Assembly: GCA_964500605.1 (NCBI GenBank)
Contig: CAZCOS010000003.1
Coordinates: forward strand, 1-64,000
DNA from: Sterolibacterium sp964500605
GTDB lineage: Bacteria > Pseudomonadota > Gammaproteobacteria > Burkholderiales > Rhodocyclaceae
Direction of reading: 5' to 3'
DNA: 64,000 bases
Made by a program: the position numbers and the translations under genes. Positions 8,652 to 17,747 of this stretch are shown here, piece by piece. How positions within the stretch are numbered: the stretch's first letter is position 1; the number at the start of each line of letters is the position of its first letter. The notes below the pieces were generated by a model. It did not search any database. It was given only the letters and a program-made list of their open reading frames with translations, and had not been told where the DNA came from.

Positions 8652-10340
8652 TCATTCGGCATGGCTCACAAGCCTTTGATATAGTGAAAGACGTTCGCTC
8701 CGGTCTCCCGGACGATGTCCTTCCCAGGTTTTCTTCCAGCCCGGCATCGGTTTTTCTTTCCGGGCCGAACGTTGTACCAACAACCACGAACAGGTCTGAC
8801 CTCTTTTGTCCGAGGCAGGAATCATCTGCAGGCCAGCGAAGTAATGGATCGAAACCTGCTGCGCAAACCCAACCTCGCGCACCGCGACACAAGAGATCGG
8901 CTCCGGTAGTGCTTGGCGAAGCTGCAAGGCCACACCTCGGTAAGTTTTCCCGTAATCGATCCAGGGCATCCACAGTGCCGATAACAAGACCCAGGTCATG
9001 GTTAGCCCTGCGGCCCAATGGCTAATGCTTCGCCAGGGCGAGCGGGGGCTGGCGAAAATCATCCAGAGCCAGGCCAAGGTCAACGCAAGTGCCACCCCAT
9101 ACACCAGCGGCGAGAACACCGCAACAAAGCCCGGTTCGAGCTTGGCAAAATTGTGGGCAATTTTTGCGGGTACACCTGCCGTCATCGCAATCGCACCCAG
9201 CCAGATCATGCCTGCACAGAACGTGAAGGTCATCATGCCAAACCAGTCAAATGCATTGGCCGCTCCGCGTCGCAGCAAATGCGCACTGCTGGCGGCTTGA
9301 AGGATCAGGGGAACCAATAGCGGCAAGGCCTGCAAGGGACGTGGCTCGCCAAAAAAAAGCAGGACGAGCAGGCTCAAAATTGCACCCAGTAAGGGCAAGG
9401 CGATGGCAGGTCGAGCCAGTTGGTGACGATTGAGCACCAGTGCCCAGATTGCCAACGGCAAGGCGGGCCAGGCGAACCAGGCCAGAAGCTCAGCAAACTG
9501 CGGCAACTTACCCCACGTTTCTGACTGGAGGTGCAGGACTTGAAAGGTCTCCAGAACTTGCCCAAACCATGCGGATTCCTGCCCGGGATATTTCAAGGCT
9601 AACCAGGCCGGCCAAATCAAGGCAATCAGCACAGACAAGGTGGTCGCCAGCAATAATCCCATCAAGCTGGCCTTGCTTCGCCAGTGCGGGTGTAGCGGCA
9701 TAAACAACAGAAGCGGGAAAAGATGGAGTAAAGCCACCTGTCCCGAGGCCAGAAAACCCAGCCCCAAGCCCAAGCCTGTGAGGAGCCCCCCGGCCAGAGG
9801 TCTTTGCGGCAAGAGGGCCAAACCGCCATAGGCAGCTGCACTTGCTGCGAGATAGGCAGTCAGCGGCTGGGTGTCATGTAAGGGAAGCAGGAGTCCCAGG
9901 CAGCCAATGGCAATCAGCGGCGCAGCATTGCCTGCCAAACGACGAGGGGAAAAGGCAGTGTCATCATCCAGTGGCGTTGCAAATGTGGGTTTGTAAAGAA
10001 GGCGGCTTGAAAAGGCCAGCAAGGTCAAAAACAGTGCCCCAAACAGGCCGGAGGCCAAACGTACGGCATCATGCAGCGGCAGAAGCGCGCCGAAAACACG
10101 CCCACAAGCAGCCGCTACCCAGTAAAACAGTGGAGGCGTTTCAAGCCAGAAAAGTGAAGGCGTTTTCGGTAATCCGCCCCCCTCCCCTTCGATCAAGCTA
10201 AGTGCAACGCCAAAGTGGAAGGCATCATCATTTTTCCAAGGATCGTGCCCCAGTAGCCCTACAAAAAGATACAGCGCGCAGACCAGTGCCAGCGAAAGCC
10301 CTCGCCAGGGAGGGAGAAGGGGAAAACGGGGTAATTTCAT
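8652..10340 (-). CDS. Membrane glycosyltransferase, ArnT/PMT-like (GT-C fold)
   Basis: This 562-residue protein has about ten to twelve hydrophobic helices. The first periplasmic loop contains DPWKNDDAFH, which resembles the acidic catalytic loop of GT-C enzymes that use polyprenyl-phosphate sugars (ArnT, protein O-mannosyltransferases). A soluble C-terminal portion follows the last helix (from about residue 450). Such enzymes move a sugar from undecaprenyl phosphate to lipid A or protein in the periplasm. Acceptor and donor are unknown. It lies downstream of rpmE on the same strand, but a terminator hairpin separates them. Confidence 0.78.
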   Translation of the reverse strand: MKLPRFPLLPPWRGLSLALVCALYLFVGLLGHDPWKNDDAFHFGVALSLIEGEGGGLPKTPSLFWLETPPLFYWVAAACGRVFGALLPLHDAVRLASGLFGALFLTLLAFSSRLLYKPTFATPLDDDTAFSPRRLAGNAAPLIAIGCLGLLLPLHDTQPLTAYLAASAAAYGGLALLPQRPLAGGLLTGLGLGLGFLASGQVALLHLFPLLLFMPLHPHWRSKASLMGLLLATTLSVLIALIWPAWLALKYPGQESAWFGQVLETFQVLHLQSETWGKLPQFAELLAWFAWPALPLAIWALVLNRHQLARPAIALPLLGAILSLLVLLFFGEPRPLQALPLLVPLILQAASSAHLLRRGAANAFDWFGMMTFTFCAGMIWLGAIAMTAGVPAKIAHNFAKLEPGFVAVFSPLVYGVALALTLAWLWMIFASPRSPWRSISHWAAGLTMTWVLLSALWMPWIDYGKTYRGVALQLRQALPEPISCVAVREVGFAQQVSIHYFAGLQMIPASDKRGQTCSWLLVQRSARKEKPMPGWKKTWEGHRPGDRSERLSLYQRLVSHAE

Positions 10341-10354
10341 GAGCTCACGCGGAA

Positions 10355-10376
10355 CAGGAATACGCCAGGGATACGC
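10355..10376 (-). promoter_or_regulatory. Tandem 11-bp direct repeat upstream of the glycosyltransferase gene
   Basis: Two 11-bp units in tandem, CAGGAATACGC and CAGGGATACGC, end 15 bases upstream of the ATG. A matching pair occurs upstream of the receiver gene at 26854-26875. Spacing of one helical turn suggests a protein-binding direct repeat, but this is inference. Confidence 0.4.
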
Positions 10377-10406
10377 CGCGCCTTTTTTTCAGCCTGTCAA
10401 AACACA

Positions 10407-10428
10407 AAAGGCAGCCTTGGCTGCCTTT
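10407..10428 (-). terminator. Intrinsic terminator after rpmE
   Basis: A perfect 10-bp inverted repeat (AAAGGCAGCC / GGCTGCCTTT) with a 2-base spacer is followed on the minus strand by TTTTGTGTTTT. It sits between rpmE and the glycosyltransferase gene. Confidence 0.8.
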
Positions 10429-10465
10429 GCTTGTTGATGCGGCCAGATCAGATCCGGCCGGATCA

Positions 10466-10492
10466 ATGGGTGAGATGGGTGAGATGGGTGAA
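10466..10492. repeat. 9-bp tandem repeat abutting the rpmE stop codon
   Basis: Three units of ATGGGTGAG (the last ends in A) lie directly after the rpmE stop on the minus strand. They are followed by the palindrome GATCCGGCCGGATC at 10451-10464. Confidence 0.85.
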
Positions 10493-10705
10493 TCAGGCAC
10501 GCTGGACGTTGCCGTATTTCTGACGGAAACGTTCAACGCGACCCGCCGTATCGACGATTTTCTGTTTACCGGTATAGAAGGGGTGACACTCCGAACACAC
10601 TTCGATGTGCAAGGGTTTGCCGCTGGTCGAACGGGTCTTGAATTTGTTGCCGCAGCTGCAAGTGACATCGATTTCGGCATAGTTCGGGTGGATGGATTCT
10701 TTCAT
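10493..10705 (-). CDS. rpmE: 50S ribosomal protein L31 (zinc-binding form)
   Basis: This 70-residue ribosomal protein carries the four zinc-ligand cysteines of the C+ form: C16 and C18 (TCSCG), C37 and C40 (VCSEC). The start MKESIHPNY is typical. The ATG is at 10705. The cysteine-bearing form, as opposed to a YkgM-type paralogue, indicates the zinc-replete version. It is followed by a 9-bp repeat and an intrinsic terminator, so it is probably transcribed alone. Confidence 0.97.
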   Translation of the reverse strand: MKESIHPNYAEIDVTCSCGNKFKTRSTSGKPLHIEVCSECHPFYTGKQKIVDTAGRVERFRQKYGNVQRA

Positions 10706-10965
10706 GATGATTCCTGTCTCGATCCTGTTTCGTGAGGGTTGCGTATCCATGCGCCCCAATCTGCTTCCCTTTGCAAGGAAAACCATGGGCCATGGGCGCA
10801 AAGAAGACGGGATTATCATTGATCACATTCAAAATTGCAATGCAAGCGAGACAGTAAGGAAGGGAAAATAGAGCCGGAAAACAGGGTTTTTTTTCTGCTT
10901 CGCTTGCGTTAGCATGTCGGACACTGTGTTTTTTGCAGTTTTGTTTGGGGATGGGGCATTGTCGT

Positions 10966-11616
10966 ATGGTGAATGTACTGGTCGTTGAGGATCACGCGCT
11001 GGTTCGCGAGGGTTTGCTGCAAACCCTTCGCAAGCTAGAGCAGGATGTTTCCTGTTCTGGTGTGCGCGATGCAGAAGAGGCATTGGCCCTGCTGGAGCGC
11101 GAAGGGAGTGAGAAATTCGATTTATGCCTACTCGACCTGATGTTACCGGGCCTCAACGGGATGGGTTGCCTGGGCGTGTTGCGCAAGCGTTATCCAGATA
11201 TGCCGATCGTCATTATCTCGGCACTGGACGACCGTAGCACCGTCGATCGCGCCATGCGGGCGGGTGCTTCCGGATTCGTCAGCAAATCCAGCCCTGGTGA
11301 AGTACTGCTGACTGCCTTGAGACAGGTTCTGGCGGGTGAAATCTACGTTCCTGACGCGCTGAACGAGGAAGTTTCGATTACCCGCCGTAAGCGTGGAAAT
11401 CGCTCACTGGCCGAAGAATATGACCTGACAGCCGCCCAGATGCGCGTTCTTGAGCCCTTGATCCAGGGAAAAACAAACCGGGAAATCAGCGAACTACTGG
11501 GTCTGACCGAAGGAACGGTCAAGGTGCACGTCTCCGCCATCCTGAAAGCACTCAAGGTCAATAACCGATCGCAGGCCTTGCTGCTTGCCAAGGAACACAA
11601 ATCCATCAAGCTGTAG
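10966..11616 (+). CDS. LuxR/NarL-family two-component response regulator
   Basis: This 216-residue regulator has an N-terminal receiver with VVEDHA (acidic pair), phosphoacceptor Asp in CLLDLMLPG (about residue 57) and the conserved Lys in FVSKSSPGE. A C-terminal LuxR helix-turn-helix contains GKTNREISELLGLTEGTVKVH. I place the start at the ATG at 10966, after GATGGGG, rather than at an upstream TTG. It converges with the histidine kinase gene 91 bases away, the obvious partner. Targets are unknown. Confidence 0.9.
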   Translation: MVNVLVVEDHALVREGLLQTLRKLEQDVSCSGVRDAEEALALLEREGSEKFDLCLLDLMLPGLNGMGCLGVLRKRYPDMPIVIISALDDRSTVDRAMRAGASGFVSKSSPGEVLLTALRQVLAGEIYVPDALNEEVSITRRKRGNRSLAEEYDLTAAQMRVLEPLIQGKTNREISELLGLTEGTVKVHVSAILKALKVNNRSQALLLAKEHKSIKL

Positions 11617-11707
11617 TTTGCCGGTGTACGGCGCATGTGATGATCGGCGTGCGGCGTGTATTGCGTACATTGCAGATGCAATGCACACAGTGCGCAGCGT
11701 TGTACGT

Positions 11708-13663
11708 TCAGGGTTCGTCCTTGTGACGATCGTTCAGGTTGCCTTGCAAAAGCTGTTGCAACAAAGCGCGTAGCCGTGCGGGTCGAAGAGGCCGATTGAT
11801 TCGCGTGCAAGGCAGAAGGCTTTCCGGAGGCTGTGGATCATCCGGGTCTGCCAGAAGAATGAAGTGCGCGGCGGGAACATGGCTTGTAGCCAGATTGCAG
11901 GCCGCCGTCAGATGATCTTTTGTGAAAATCACAACGTCTGCCAGTGGAGCGCCCTCCTGCAACATGAGCGCATAACGCTGAGCCTGATCCACGCACAAGG
12001 GGCGCGCGCCCCAGCCTGACAAATACCCTTCCAGCGCAGAACAATCTGCCTCTGAGTCGACGAGTAGGACGATATCTGCATCAAAATCAAAGAGGATCTT
12101 TCCTAGCAAAGAGCCTCCAGCAGACTTGGCAGCGTCGGCAGTCCCTGCCGTCGAATAAGGGTCTTCTGGAAGTGAAGACAATGTCTCTTCCGCCATTCTC
12201 GGCATGTCGATGCTGAAAACCGTTCCTCGCCCAGGTTTGGAGCGAACCCGGATGGGGTGTTCAAGAAGATGTCCCAGTCGGGTCACGATGGAAAGCCCTA
12301 GCCCCAGCCCTTTCTGGGCATCGCGCTCCGGATTGCGTATCTGGTAAAACTCTTGAAAAATCAATGGAATTTGATCAGAGCTGATCCCCATGCCGGTATC
12401 CCAGACTTCCAGGCAAACTCGTTCACCCCGTCGGCGCACGCCGATCAGGATTCCACCATATTCGGTGTAACGAATGGCGTTGGAAACAAGGTTGCCCAAC
12501 ATGCGTTCAAGCAGTTTCGGGTCCGATTTCACGCACATACGGGTCGAGGGATGGCGCAGGCGTAATTCCTTGGCCGCAGCATCAGGCGCATGCAGTGCCA
12601 CGACACGTTCGATCAGTGGCTGAAGTTCCACCATCGACAGAGCCAAACGGGTGTCGCCCAGGTCAATGCGGGAAATATCGAGTAGGGTGTTCAATTGTTC
12701 GTTGAGCACGCTCACGGCACTGCGAATTTGTTCCACCATGCGCCGCTGCTGCGCATCGTTGGCCTTTGGATCAAGCCCTTCGGTAAACAAGGTCAGCGCA
12801 TGAAGCGGTTGGCGAAGATCATGGCTGGCTGCGGCTAGAAATCGGGACTTGGCCTGGCTGGTGCGCTCAGCTTCGTCCTTTTGAAGCCGCAATTCCTGGG
12901 TTGATTCAGCAATACGTTGTTCGAGGTGTTCACGTCCCGCCTGCAAAGAGGCCGCCATCTCATTGACACCTTCTTCCAACGTGCGCAGGGTTTCGGAAGG
13001 ATGAAGCGCGACGCGTGCCTGCAAATCACCTTGATGAATGCGGGACACCGTTTTTTGCAAGGCCAGAATAGGTTCAGTGACATCCCGGCCAAGACGATAG
13101 GAAAGCAGAATCCCAATGGCCAAAGCCGCGATGGAAAACAGGAGGGTAATACCAAGAATGTCACGTTTTTCCTTGTCAGCCCGATCGCGCGACATTTCCA
13201 CTTGCACAAACCCCAGGGTTTCTGTTTCTCTTTGTGCGGTCGGCTTGGGTGAAGTCTGAAAGGGGTCGTCGAACGCGGAAACGCCGTGAAGAATTCCTTC
13301 CCGGAAGGTCAGAAACGGAGATGGGGTGGCATACTTGGTTTTGGGTGTACTGAAAGTCGAAGCAGAAGATACGAGACGGACAAGTGTTTCATTGTTCCGG
13401 CCATAAAAACTGACTGAAATGACATCCTGTTCCCGGATCGCAGCATCGGCCAGCCGCAACAATTCGGTACGGTTTCCCGAAAAAGCTCCGTATTCAGCTG
13501 CGGAAGCAAGTTGTCGGGCCATGGAGGCCCCGCGTGCCTGCAAGGATAGCTCGACTTCCTGGTATCGCAGTGCAATGAAATACAGGGAAAGCGTCGTGCA
13601 GATGAGTAGTGCCGGTGCCAGGGCCACGAACAACACACGCCATTTGATATTCGGTGTTTTCAA
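11708..13663 (-). CDS. Hybrid-type sensor histidine kinase with degenerate C-terminal receiver
   Basis: This 651-residue membrane kinase has a TM helix near residues 9-30, a periplasmic sensor region, a second TM near 165-190, HAMP, a dimerisation domain with the phosphorylatable His in AASHDLRQPLHAL (about residue 285), and a HATPase domain (NLVSNAIRYT, then DTGMGIS and GLGLGLSIV). The last 120 residues look like a receiver (VLLVDSEAD) but the phosphoacceptor position reads VVIFTKDHL, with no Asp there, and the conserved Lys is Arg (NRPLRP). The start is TTG at 13663, as no in-frame ATG precedes the first helix. It probably signals to the convergent LuxR-type regulator. Confidence 0.88.
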   Translation of the reverse strand: MKTPNIKWRVLFVALAPALLICTTLSLYFIALRYQEVELSLQARGASMARQLASAAEYGAFSGNRTELLRLADAAIREQDVISVSFYGRNNETLVRLVSSASTFSTPKTKYATPSPFLTFREGILHGVSAFDDPFQTSPKPTAQRETETLGFVQVEMSRDRADKEKRDILGITLLFSIAALAIGILLSYRLGRDVTEPILALQKTVSRIHQGDLQARVALHPSETLRTLEEGVNEMAASLQAGREHLEQRIAESTQELRLQKDEAERTSQAKSRFLAAASHDLRQPLHALTLFTEGLDPKANDAQQRRMVEQIRSAVSVLNEQLNTLLDISRIDLGDTRLALSMVELQPLIERVVALHAPDAAAKELRLRHPSTRMCVKSDPKLLERMLGNLVSNAIRYTEYGGILIGVRRRGERVCLEVWDTGMGISSDQIPLIFQEFYQIRNPERDAQKGLGLGLSIVTRLGHLLEHPIRVRSKPGRGTVFSIDMPRMAEETLSSLPEDPYSTAGTADAAKSAGGSLLGKILFDFDADIVLLVDSEADCSALEGYLSGWGARPLCVDQAQRYALMLQEGAPLADVVIFTKDHLTAACNLATSHVPAAHFILLADPDDPQPPESLLPCTRINRPLRPARLRALLQQLLQGNLNDRHKDEP

Positions 13664-13763
13664 GAACGATTCCGTTCTCGTGTTAGATCGATAGCATTCT
13701 CCGGCATGTCTGATCGCCGGGCAAGCCTTCGGTCAGAAAATCCGGGCGGAGCCATTCCTGCTC

Positions 13764-14513
13764 TCAAAGCGCAGCGTGGTATGTGCCGTAATGAGAAGAG
13801 GAGGCACACTCCGGCCGCGATTGGGCTCTCGCAGAAGACATGGGAGCACTCCCCTCGTTTTGGGACAGATCACGGCTGCGTCGGGTTGGTGTAACAGGTT
13901 GATGGGTGACAGAAAGCTGCAGCAGATCGACAACCTGGTGCGCCACACTCCGGCAGGCATTGGCCAGAGGCGCAGGAAATGTAGTTGTCAGGTGTTTTTG
14001 GAGCAGCAGCTTGCTGACGGAAAGCGCGAATACAGGATCCAGGATGCGATCCTGATAAGCCGCCAAATGTTCGCGGACGGTACGTTCAGCACTTTCACGC
14101 TGCCAGGCATTGCTAGGCCACTGCATGGGAACGGCATAAGCACAGGGAAACATCTCCAGATCACGCATGACGGTGCGGATATCCTCATGCGAATCTCGAA
14201 ACGGTAGCAACACCAGGTCTGCCATACCGTAAAGGCGACGATCCATTTCAGTGCGATTACCGCCACCGTCGATGACCCCCAGCCAGGCATTGAGGGAACG
14301 AATCTTGTCCGTGACCTGGTTCAAAGCCTCGCGGGAACGTGCATCGGCCGTCAGATAGCGGCGATGAGTGGAATCGAGCGGTTCACGGTCCGTATCGGTC
14401 AGCACACAGACCGAACGCTGACCCAGAAGGCCCAAGCCCTGACAGAGCATGTGAGAAAGTGTGGTCTTGCCTGTTCCGCCCTTGTTGCCGATAACGCAAA
14501 TGATGTCCGCCAT
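13764..14513 (-). CDS. ParA-like P-loop ATPase (orphan)
   Basis: This 249-residue ParA/MinD-superfamily ATPase has a deviant Walker A motif, GNKGGTGKTT, near the N-terminus. Where canonical ParA has DTPP it has VIDGGGNRT. The last 40 residues are Ser/Arg-rich and look disordered. The ATG at 14513 follows a clear GGAGAGG ribosome site. No parB or centromere-like repeat is adjacent, so a chromosome or plasmid segregation role is not supported. Such orphans often position large complexes. It follows the methyltransferase gene on the same strand by 111 bases. Confidence 0.82.
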   Translation of the reverse strand: MADIICVIGNKGGTGKTTLSHMLCQGLGLLGQRSVCVLTDTDREPLDSTHRRYLTADARSREALNQVTDKIRSLNAWLGVIDGGGNRTEMDRRLYGMADLVLLPFRDSHEDIRTVMRDLEMFPCAYAVPMQWPSNAWQRESAERTVREHLAAYQDRILDPVFALSVSKLLLQKHLTTTFPAPLANACRSVAHQVVDLLQLSVTHQPVTPTRRSRDLSQNEGSAPMSSARAQSRPECASSSHYGTYHAAL

Positions 14514-14624
14514 GAAAGCCTCTCCGGAAGAAAAAATTCCGTCTTTGAACAGGATGGAATTATTGGCGAGACCCGGGCAAGTCGATGCAGCGAAATGGAC
14601 GGAATTCAGCAATCTGTTTTATCG

Positions 14625-15416
14625 CTATCTCGGGCTTTGTAGCGGCGAAAGGCCCGGCTGATAAACATGAAGCAAGGTGGAACGACGATCATCCACCTCG
14701 ATGAGCCGCGTGGCCTTGATCTCTGGAACTTCAAAGCTATTACTCAGCAGCAGCGCGTCCGGTTGCATTTGTGCCCTCGCTTGCTGAAAAAGTCGTGGCA
14801 TCGGTGCGGGTGAGAGAAAGGCATAAACCACATCGAACTCTGCCAGCGAGATTTTCCAGAAATCACCATGGCGAATTTCCAGATTGGCATCACGACGGCT
14901 GGCCAGCTTGGCCCATAACCAGGGCAGCGGTGCATGCTCGATGCCGACGAACTGACAATCAGGCCGCGCCCGGGCCAGGATACGCAACAGACCACCATGA
15001 CCACAGCCCAGATCAATGATTCGGCAGGGGCGCGCAGGCAGGCATTCCAGAACCGCCTGGGCTGTTTTGGCATTTGAGAGATACAGTGGAACCTGGCTTT
15101 GATCTGTACGCCAGTAGATCAACAGGAGCAGGGCAAAGCCCGCCAGATACCAGCCTGGTGAAAGCTCAAGGCGAGCAAGTAACACAGCGGCAGGCAGGAA
15201 AAAAAGATGCAGCGGCGTCCACCAGCGTGGCGCACCCAGCGTCCGGCTGATGATTGCAGCACAAAAACCTTGCAGCAGCGCAGCAAGCAAAACGGAAGAC
15301 AATCGCCCCGGGAAGAAGAGCGGCACCATTCCGACCAGAACGATACCCAGTAATTGCGCCAAAAACGCAGCACGCAACGGCGATACAACCCGAAGGGAAT
15401 CCGAGGTTTTTTTCAT
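14625..15416 (-). CDS. Membrane-anchored class I SAM-dependent methyltransferase
   Basis: This 263-residue protein has about four hydrophobic helices in residues 15-100, then a Rossmann-type methyltransferase domain with motif I IIDLGCGHGG near residue 130 and the SAM ribose-binding acidic residue in FVGIEHA. The C-terminal part is short compared with free methyltransferases. The ATG at 15416 is favoured, since a longer version would extend into the uvrD promoter. It diverges from uvrD. The substrate is unknown; membrane attachment suggests a lipid, quinone or membrane protein. Confidence 0.75.
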   Translation of the reverse strand: MKKTSDSLRVVSPLRAAFLAQLLGIVLVGMVPLFFPGRLSSVLLAALLQGFCAAIISRTLGAPRWWTPLHLFFLPAAVLLARLELSPGWYLAGFALLLLIYWRTDQSQVPLYLSNAKTAQAVLECLPARPCRIIDLGCGHGGLLRILARARPDCQFVGIEHAPLPWLWAKLASRRDANLEIRHGDFWKISLAEFDVVYAFLSPAPMPRLFQQARAQMQPDALLLSNSFEVPEIKATRLIEVDDRRSTLLHVYQPGLSPLQSPR

Positions 15417-15443
15417 CCGGGCATGATACCCGGAGCCGACCGT

Positions 15444-15449
15444 TATAAT
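15444..15449 (+). promoter_or_regulatory. -10 box of uvrD
   Basis: A perfect TATAAT ends eight bases before the uvrD ATG at 15458. No convincing -35 is visible. The short leader implies very little 5' UTR or a downstream start. Confidence 0.4.
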
Positions 15450-15457
15450 CATCGGCT

Positions 15458-17731
15458 ATGTCCAGCACACTGCCCTCCCCTGCTCATCACACCGCGCTTC
15501 TGACCGGACTCAACACCGAACAGCATGACGCCGTCACCCTTTCAGCACAACACGCCTTGATCCTTGCCGGCGCAGGCAGCGGCAAGACACGCGTTTTGAC
15601 CACGCGCATTGCCTGGCTGCTCTCACAAGGGCTGGCCAAACCGCAACAAATTCTGGCGGTGACCTTCACCAACAAGGCTGCCCGGGAGATGCAGACCCGG
15701 CTGGGGGCCATGCTTCCCATCAACACGCGCAGTATGTGGATCGGCACGTTTCACGGTCTGTGCAATCGCTTCTTGCGGGCTCACCATCGGGAAGCGGGGT
15801 TGCCGCCACTGTTCCAGATTCTCGATCAATCCGACCAGCTTTCCGCCATCAAGCGGCTGCTCAAGTCGCTCAATGTGGATGACGAAAAGTTTCCACCACG
15901 CGAATTGCAGTATTTCATCAATGCCTGCAAGGAAAAAGGCGAACGCGCCAATGTTGTGGAAGCCTGGGACGACTTCACGAAACGCCGCGTCGAAATTTAC
16001 GAGGCCTACGAGCAGCAATGCCAGCGTGAAGGCGTCGTGGATTTTGCCGAACTCCTCCTGCGCAGCTTTGAGCTACTGGAACGCAACGAACCCGTTCGGC
16101 GTCATTACCAGCAGCGTTTCCAGCACATCCTGGTCGACGAATTCCAGGATACCAATCGCTTGCAATATCGCTGGTTGAAACTACTGGCGGGGGATGGCGC
16201 GACGGCTTCCGTTTTTGCTGTCGGCGACGATGACCAGTCCATCTACGCTTTCCGGGGAGCAGAAGTCGGCAATATGCGCGACTTCGAACGAGAGCTGAAA
16301 GTCCGGCAGGTAATTCGCCTCGAACAGAATTACCGCTCGCAGGGCAATATCCTCGATGCAGCCAACGCCATCATCAAAAACAACACGCATCGACTCGGCA
16401 AAAACCTTTGGACTGACGCCGGAAGCGGCGAACCTCTGCGCATTTTTGAAGCACCCAGCGATTTTGACGAAGCCCGCTGGATTGTCGAAGAAATCAAGGC
16501 TCTTGTGAGAGAGGGCCACGCACGCAGTGAAATCGCCTTGCTCTATCGTTCCAACGCCCAATCCCGTGTGCTTGAACACGCGCTCTTTTCCGCCGCCCTA
16601 CCCTACCGCGTCTATGGCGGGCTTCGCTTTTTCGAACGACAGGAAATCAAGCACGCTCTGGCGTATCTGCGCCTGCTGGCCAACCCCGATGATGATACGG
16701 CCTTTGCCCGTGTAGTTAATTTCCCTACACGAGGCATCGGCGCGCGCTCGCAGGAACAACTGACCGATGTCGCCCGTGAGAAAGGATGCAGCCTCCATGC
16801 CGCTATCGCTCACCTGGGGGGCAAGGCACAAAGCACTCTTAGCGGTTTTTCGCAACTGCTTACACGTCTACACGAAGGCATTTCCGGACTCGCCTTGCCG
16901 GAAATCGTTGATCACGTCATCGAGCTTTCCGGTCTGCGCGCACACTACCGCAACGAGCGTGAAGGTGAGGAACGCCTGTCCAACCTCGATGAACTCATCG
17001 GCGCCGCAGCAACTTTCGTTCAGGAAGAAGGCGGGCGAGCCGTGGAAGAGGAAACAGGTACGGGTAACGACGGCAGTGAGCTGGCAGCCTTCCTGACCCA
17101 CGCGGCTCTCGAAGCGGGGGAACATCAAGCCGGTGACAGCGACGACGCCATTCAGCTGATGACCGTCCATTCTGCAAAAGGCCTGGAATTCAACATCGTA
17201 TTCATCACCGGGCTCGAAGAGGGCTTGTTCCCCCATGAAAACGCACTGCTCGAAACCAAAGGCATCGAGGAAGAACGCCGCCTGATGTACGTCGCCCTCA
17301 CCCGCGCGCGTCAGCGGCTTTATCTTTCTCTTGCCCAGACTCGTATGCTGCACGGTCAGACCCGTTACAACATCGCCTCGCGCTTTCTTGAAGAAATTCC
17401 AGAGCCCTTGCTCAAATGGCTCACCCCCTGGCATAGTTACGGCCAAGCCACCCCACGCTTTGCCTCTCCCTCCTCTCCTTCCTCTCCCTCCTCCTCGTTC
17501 ATTTCATCAACCACACCAGCCGCAGCAAGCCCATCAATCGCTTCATCAAGCAGACGAATGCAAAGCGACTCGGGTTTTTCAATTGGACAAAGCGTCATGC
17601 ACAGCAAATTCGGGCCGGGCGTCATCCTGAACCAGGAAGGCTCGGGAACCGACGCGCGTATCGAAGTCAATTTCAAGCACGCCGGCAAAAAATGGCTAGC
17701 CCTTTCCGTTGCCAAACTCACCCCGCTCTGA
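15458..17731 (+). CDS. uvrD: DNA helicase II, UvrD
   Basis: This 757-residue superfamily 1A 3'-5' helicase acts in nucleotide-excision and mismatch repair. Walker A is AGAGSGKT (37-44), Walker B is ILVDEFQDTN (about 225-234), and the later motifs DDDQSIYAFRGA, RLEQNYRS and TVHSAKGLEF are intact, as is VALTRARQ. A Ser-Pro low-complexity linker (about 668-700), produced by a 9-bp repeat, joins a small C-terminal tudor-like domain that begins SVMHSKFGPGVI. It is followed 16 bases later by the epimerase gene. Confidence 0.96.
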   Translation: MSSTLPSPAHHTALLTGLNTEQHDAVTLSAQHALILAGAGSGKTRVLTTRIAWLLSQGLAKPQQILAVTFTNKAAREMQTRLGAMLPINTRSMWIGTFHGLCNRFLRAHHREAGLPPLFQILDQSDQLSAIKRLLKSLNVDDEKFPPRELQYFINACKEKGERANVVEAWDDFTKRRVEIYEAYEQQCQREGVVDFAELLLRSFELLERNEPVRRHYQQRFQHILVDEFQDTNRLQYRWLKLLAGDGATASVFAVGDDDQSIYAFRGAEVGNMRDFERELKVRQVIRLEQNYRSQGNILDAANAIIKNNTHRLGKNLWTDAGSGEPLRIFEAPSDFDEARWIVEEIKALVREGHARSEIALLYRSNAQSRVLEHALFSAALPYRVYGGLRFFERQEIKHALAYLRLLANPDDDTAFARVVNFPTRGIGARSQEQLTDVAREKGCSLHAAIAHLGGKAQSTLSGFSQLLTRLHEGISGLALPEIVDHVIELSGLRAHYRNEREGEERLSNLDELIGAAATFVQEEGGRAVEEETGTGNDGSELAAFLTHAALEAGEHQAGDSDDAIQLMTVHSAKGLEFNIVFITGLEEGLFPHENALLETKGIEEERRLMYVALTRARQRLYLSLAQTRMLHGQTRYNIASRFLEEIPEPLLKWLTPWHSYGQATPRFASPSSPSSPSSSFISSTTPAAASPSIASSSRRMQSDSGFSIGQSVMHSKFGPGVILNQEGSGTDARIEVNFKHAGKKWLALSVAKLTPL
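17463..17489. repeat. 9-bp tandem repeat inside uvrD
   Basis: Three 9-bp units (CCTCTCCCT, CCTCTCCTT, CCTCTCCCT) keep the frame and encode the Ser-Pro-Ser linker of UvrD. Confidence 0.8.
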
Positions 17732-17747
17732 CCTTCAGGAACCACTC

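Noticed and set aside
13764..14513. Plasmid-type partition locus
   Set aside because: No parB, parS repeats or replication genes flank either ParA-like gene.
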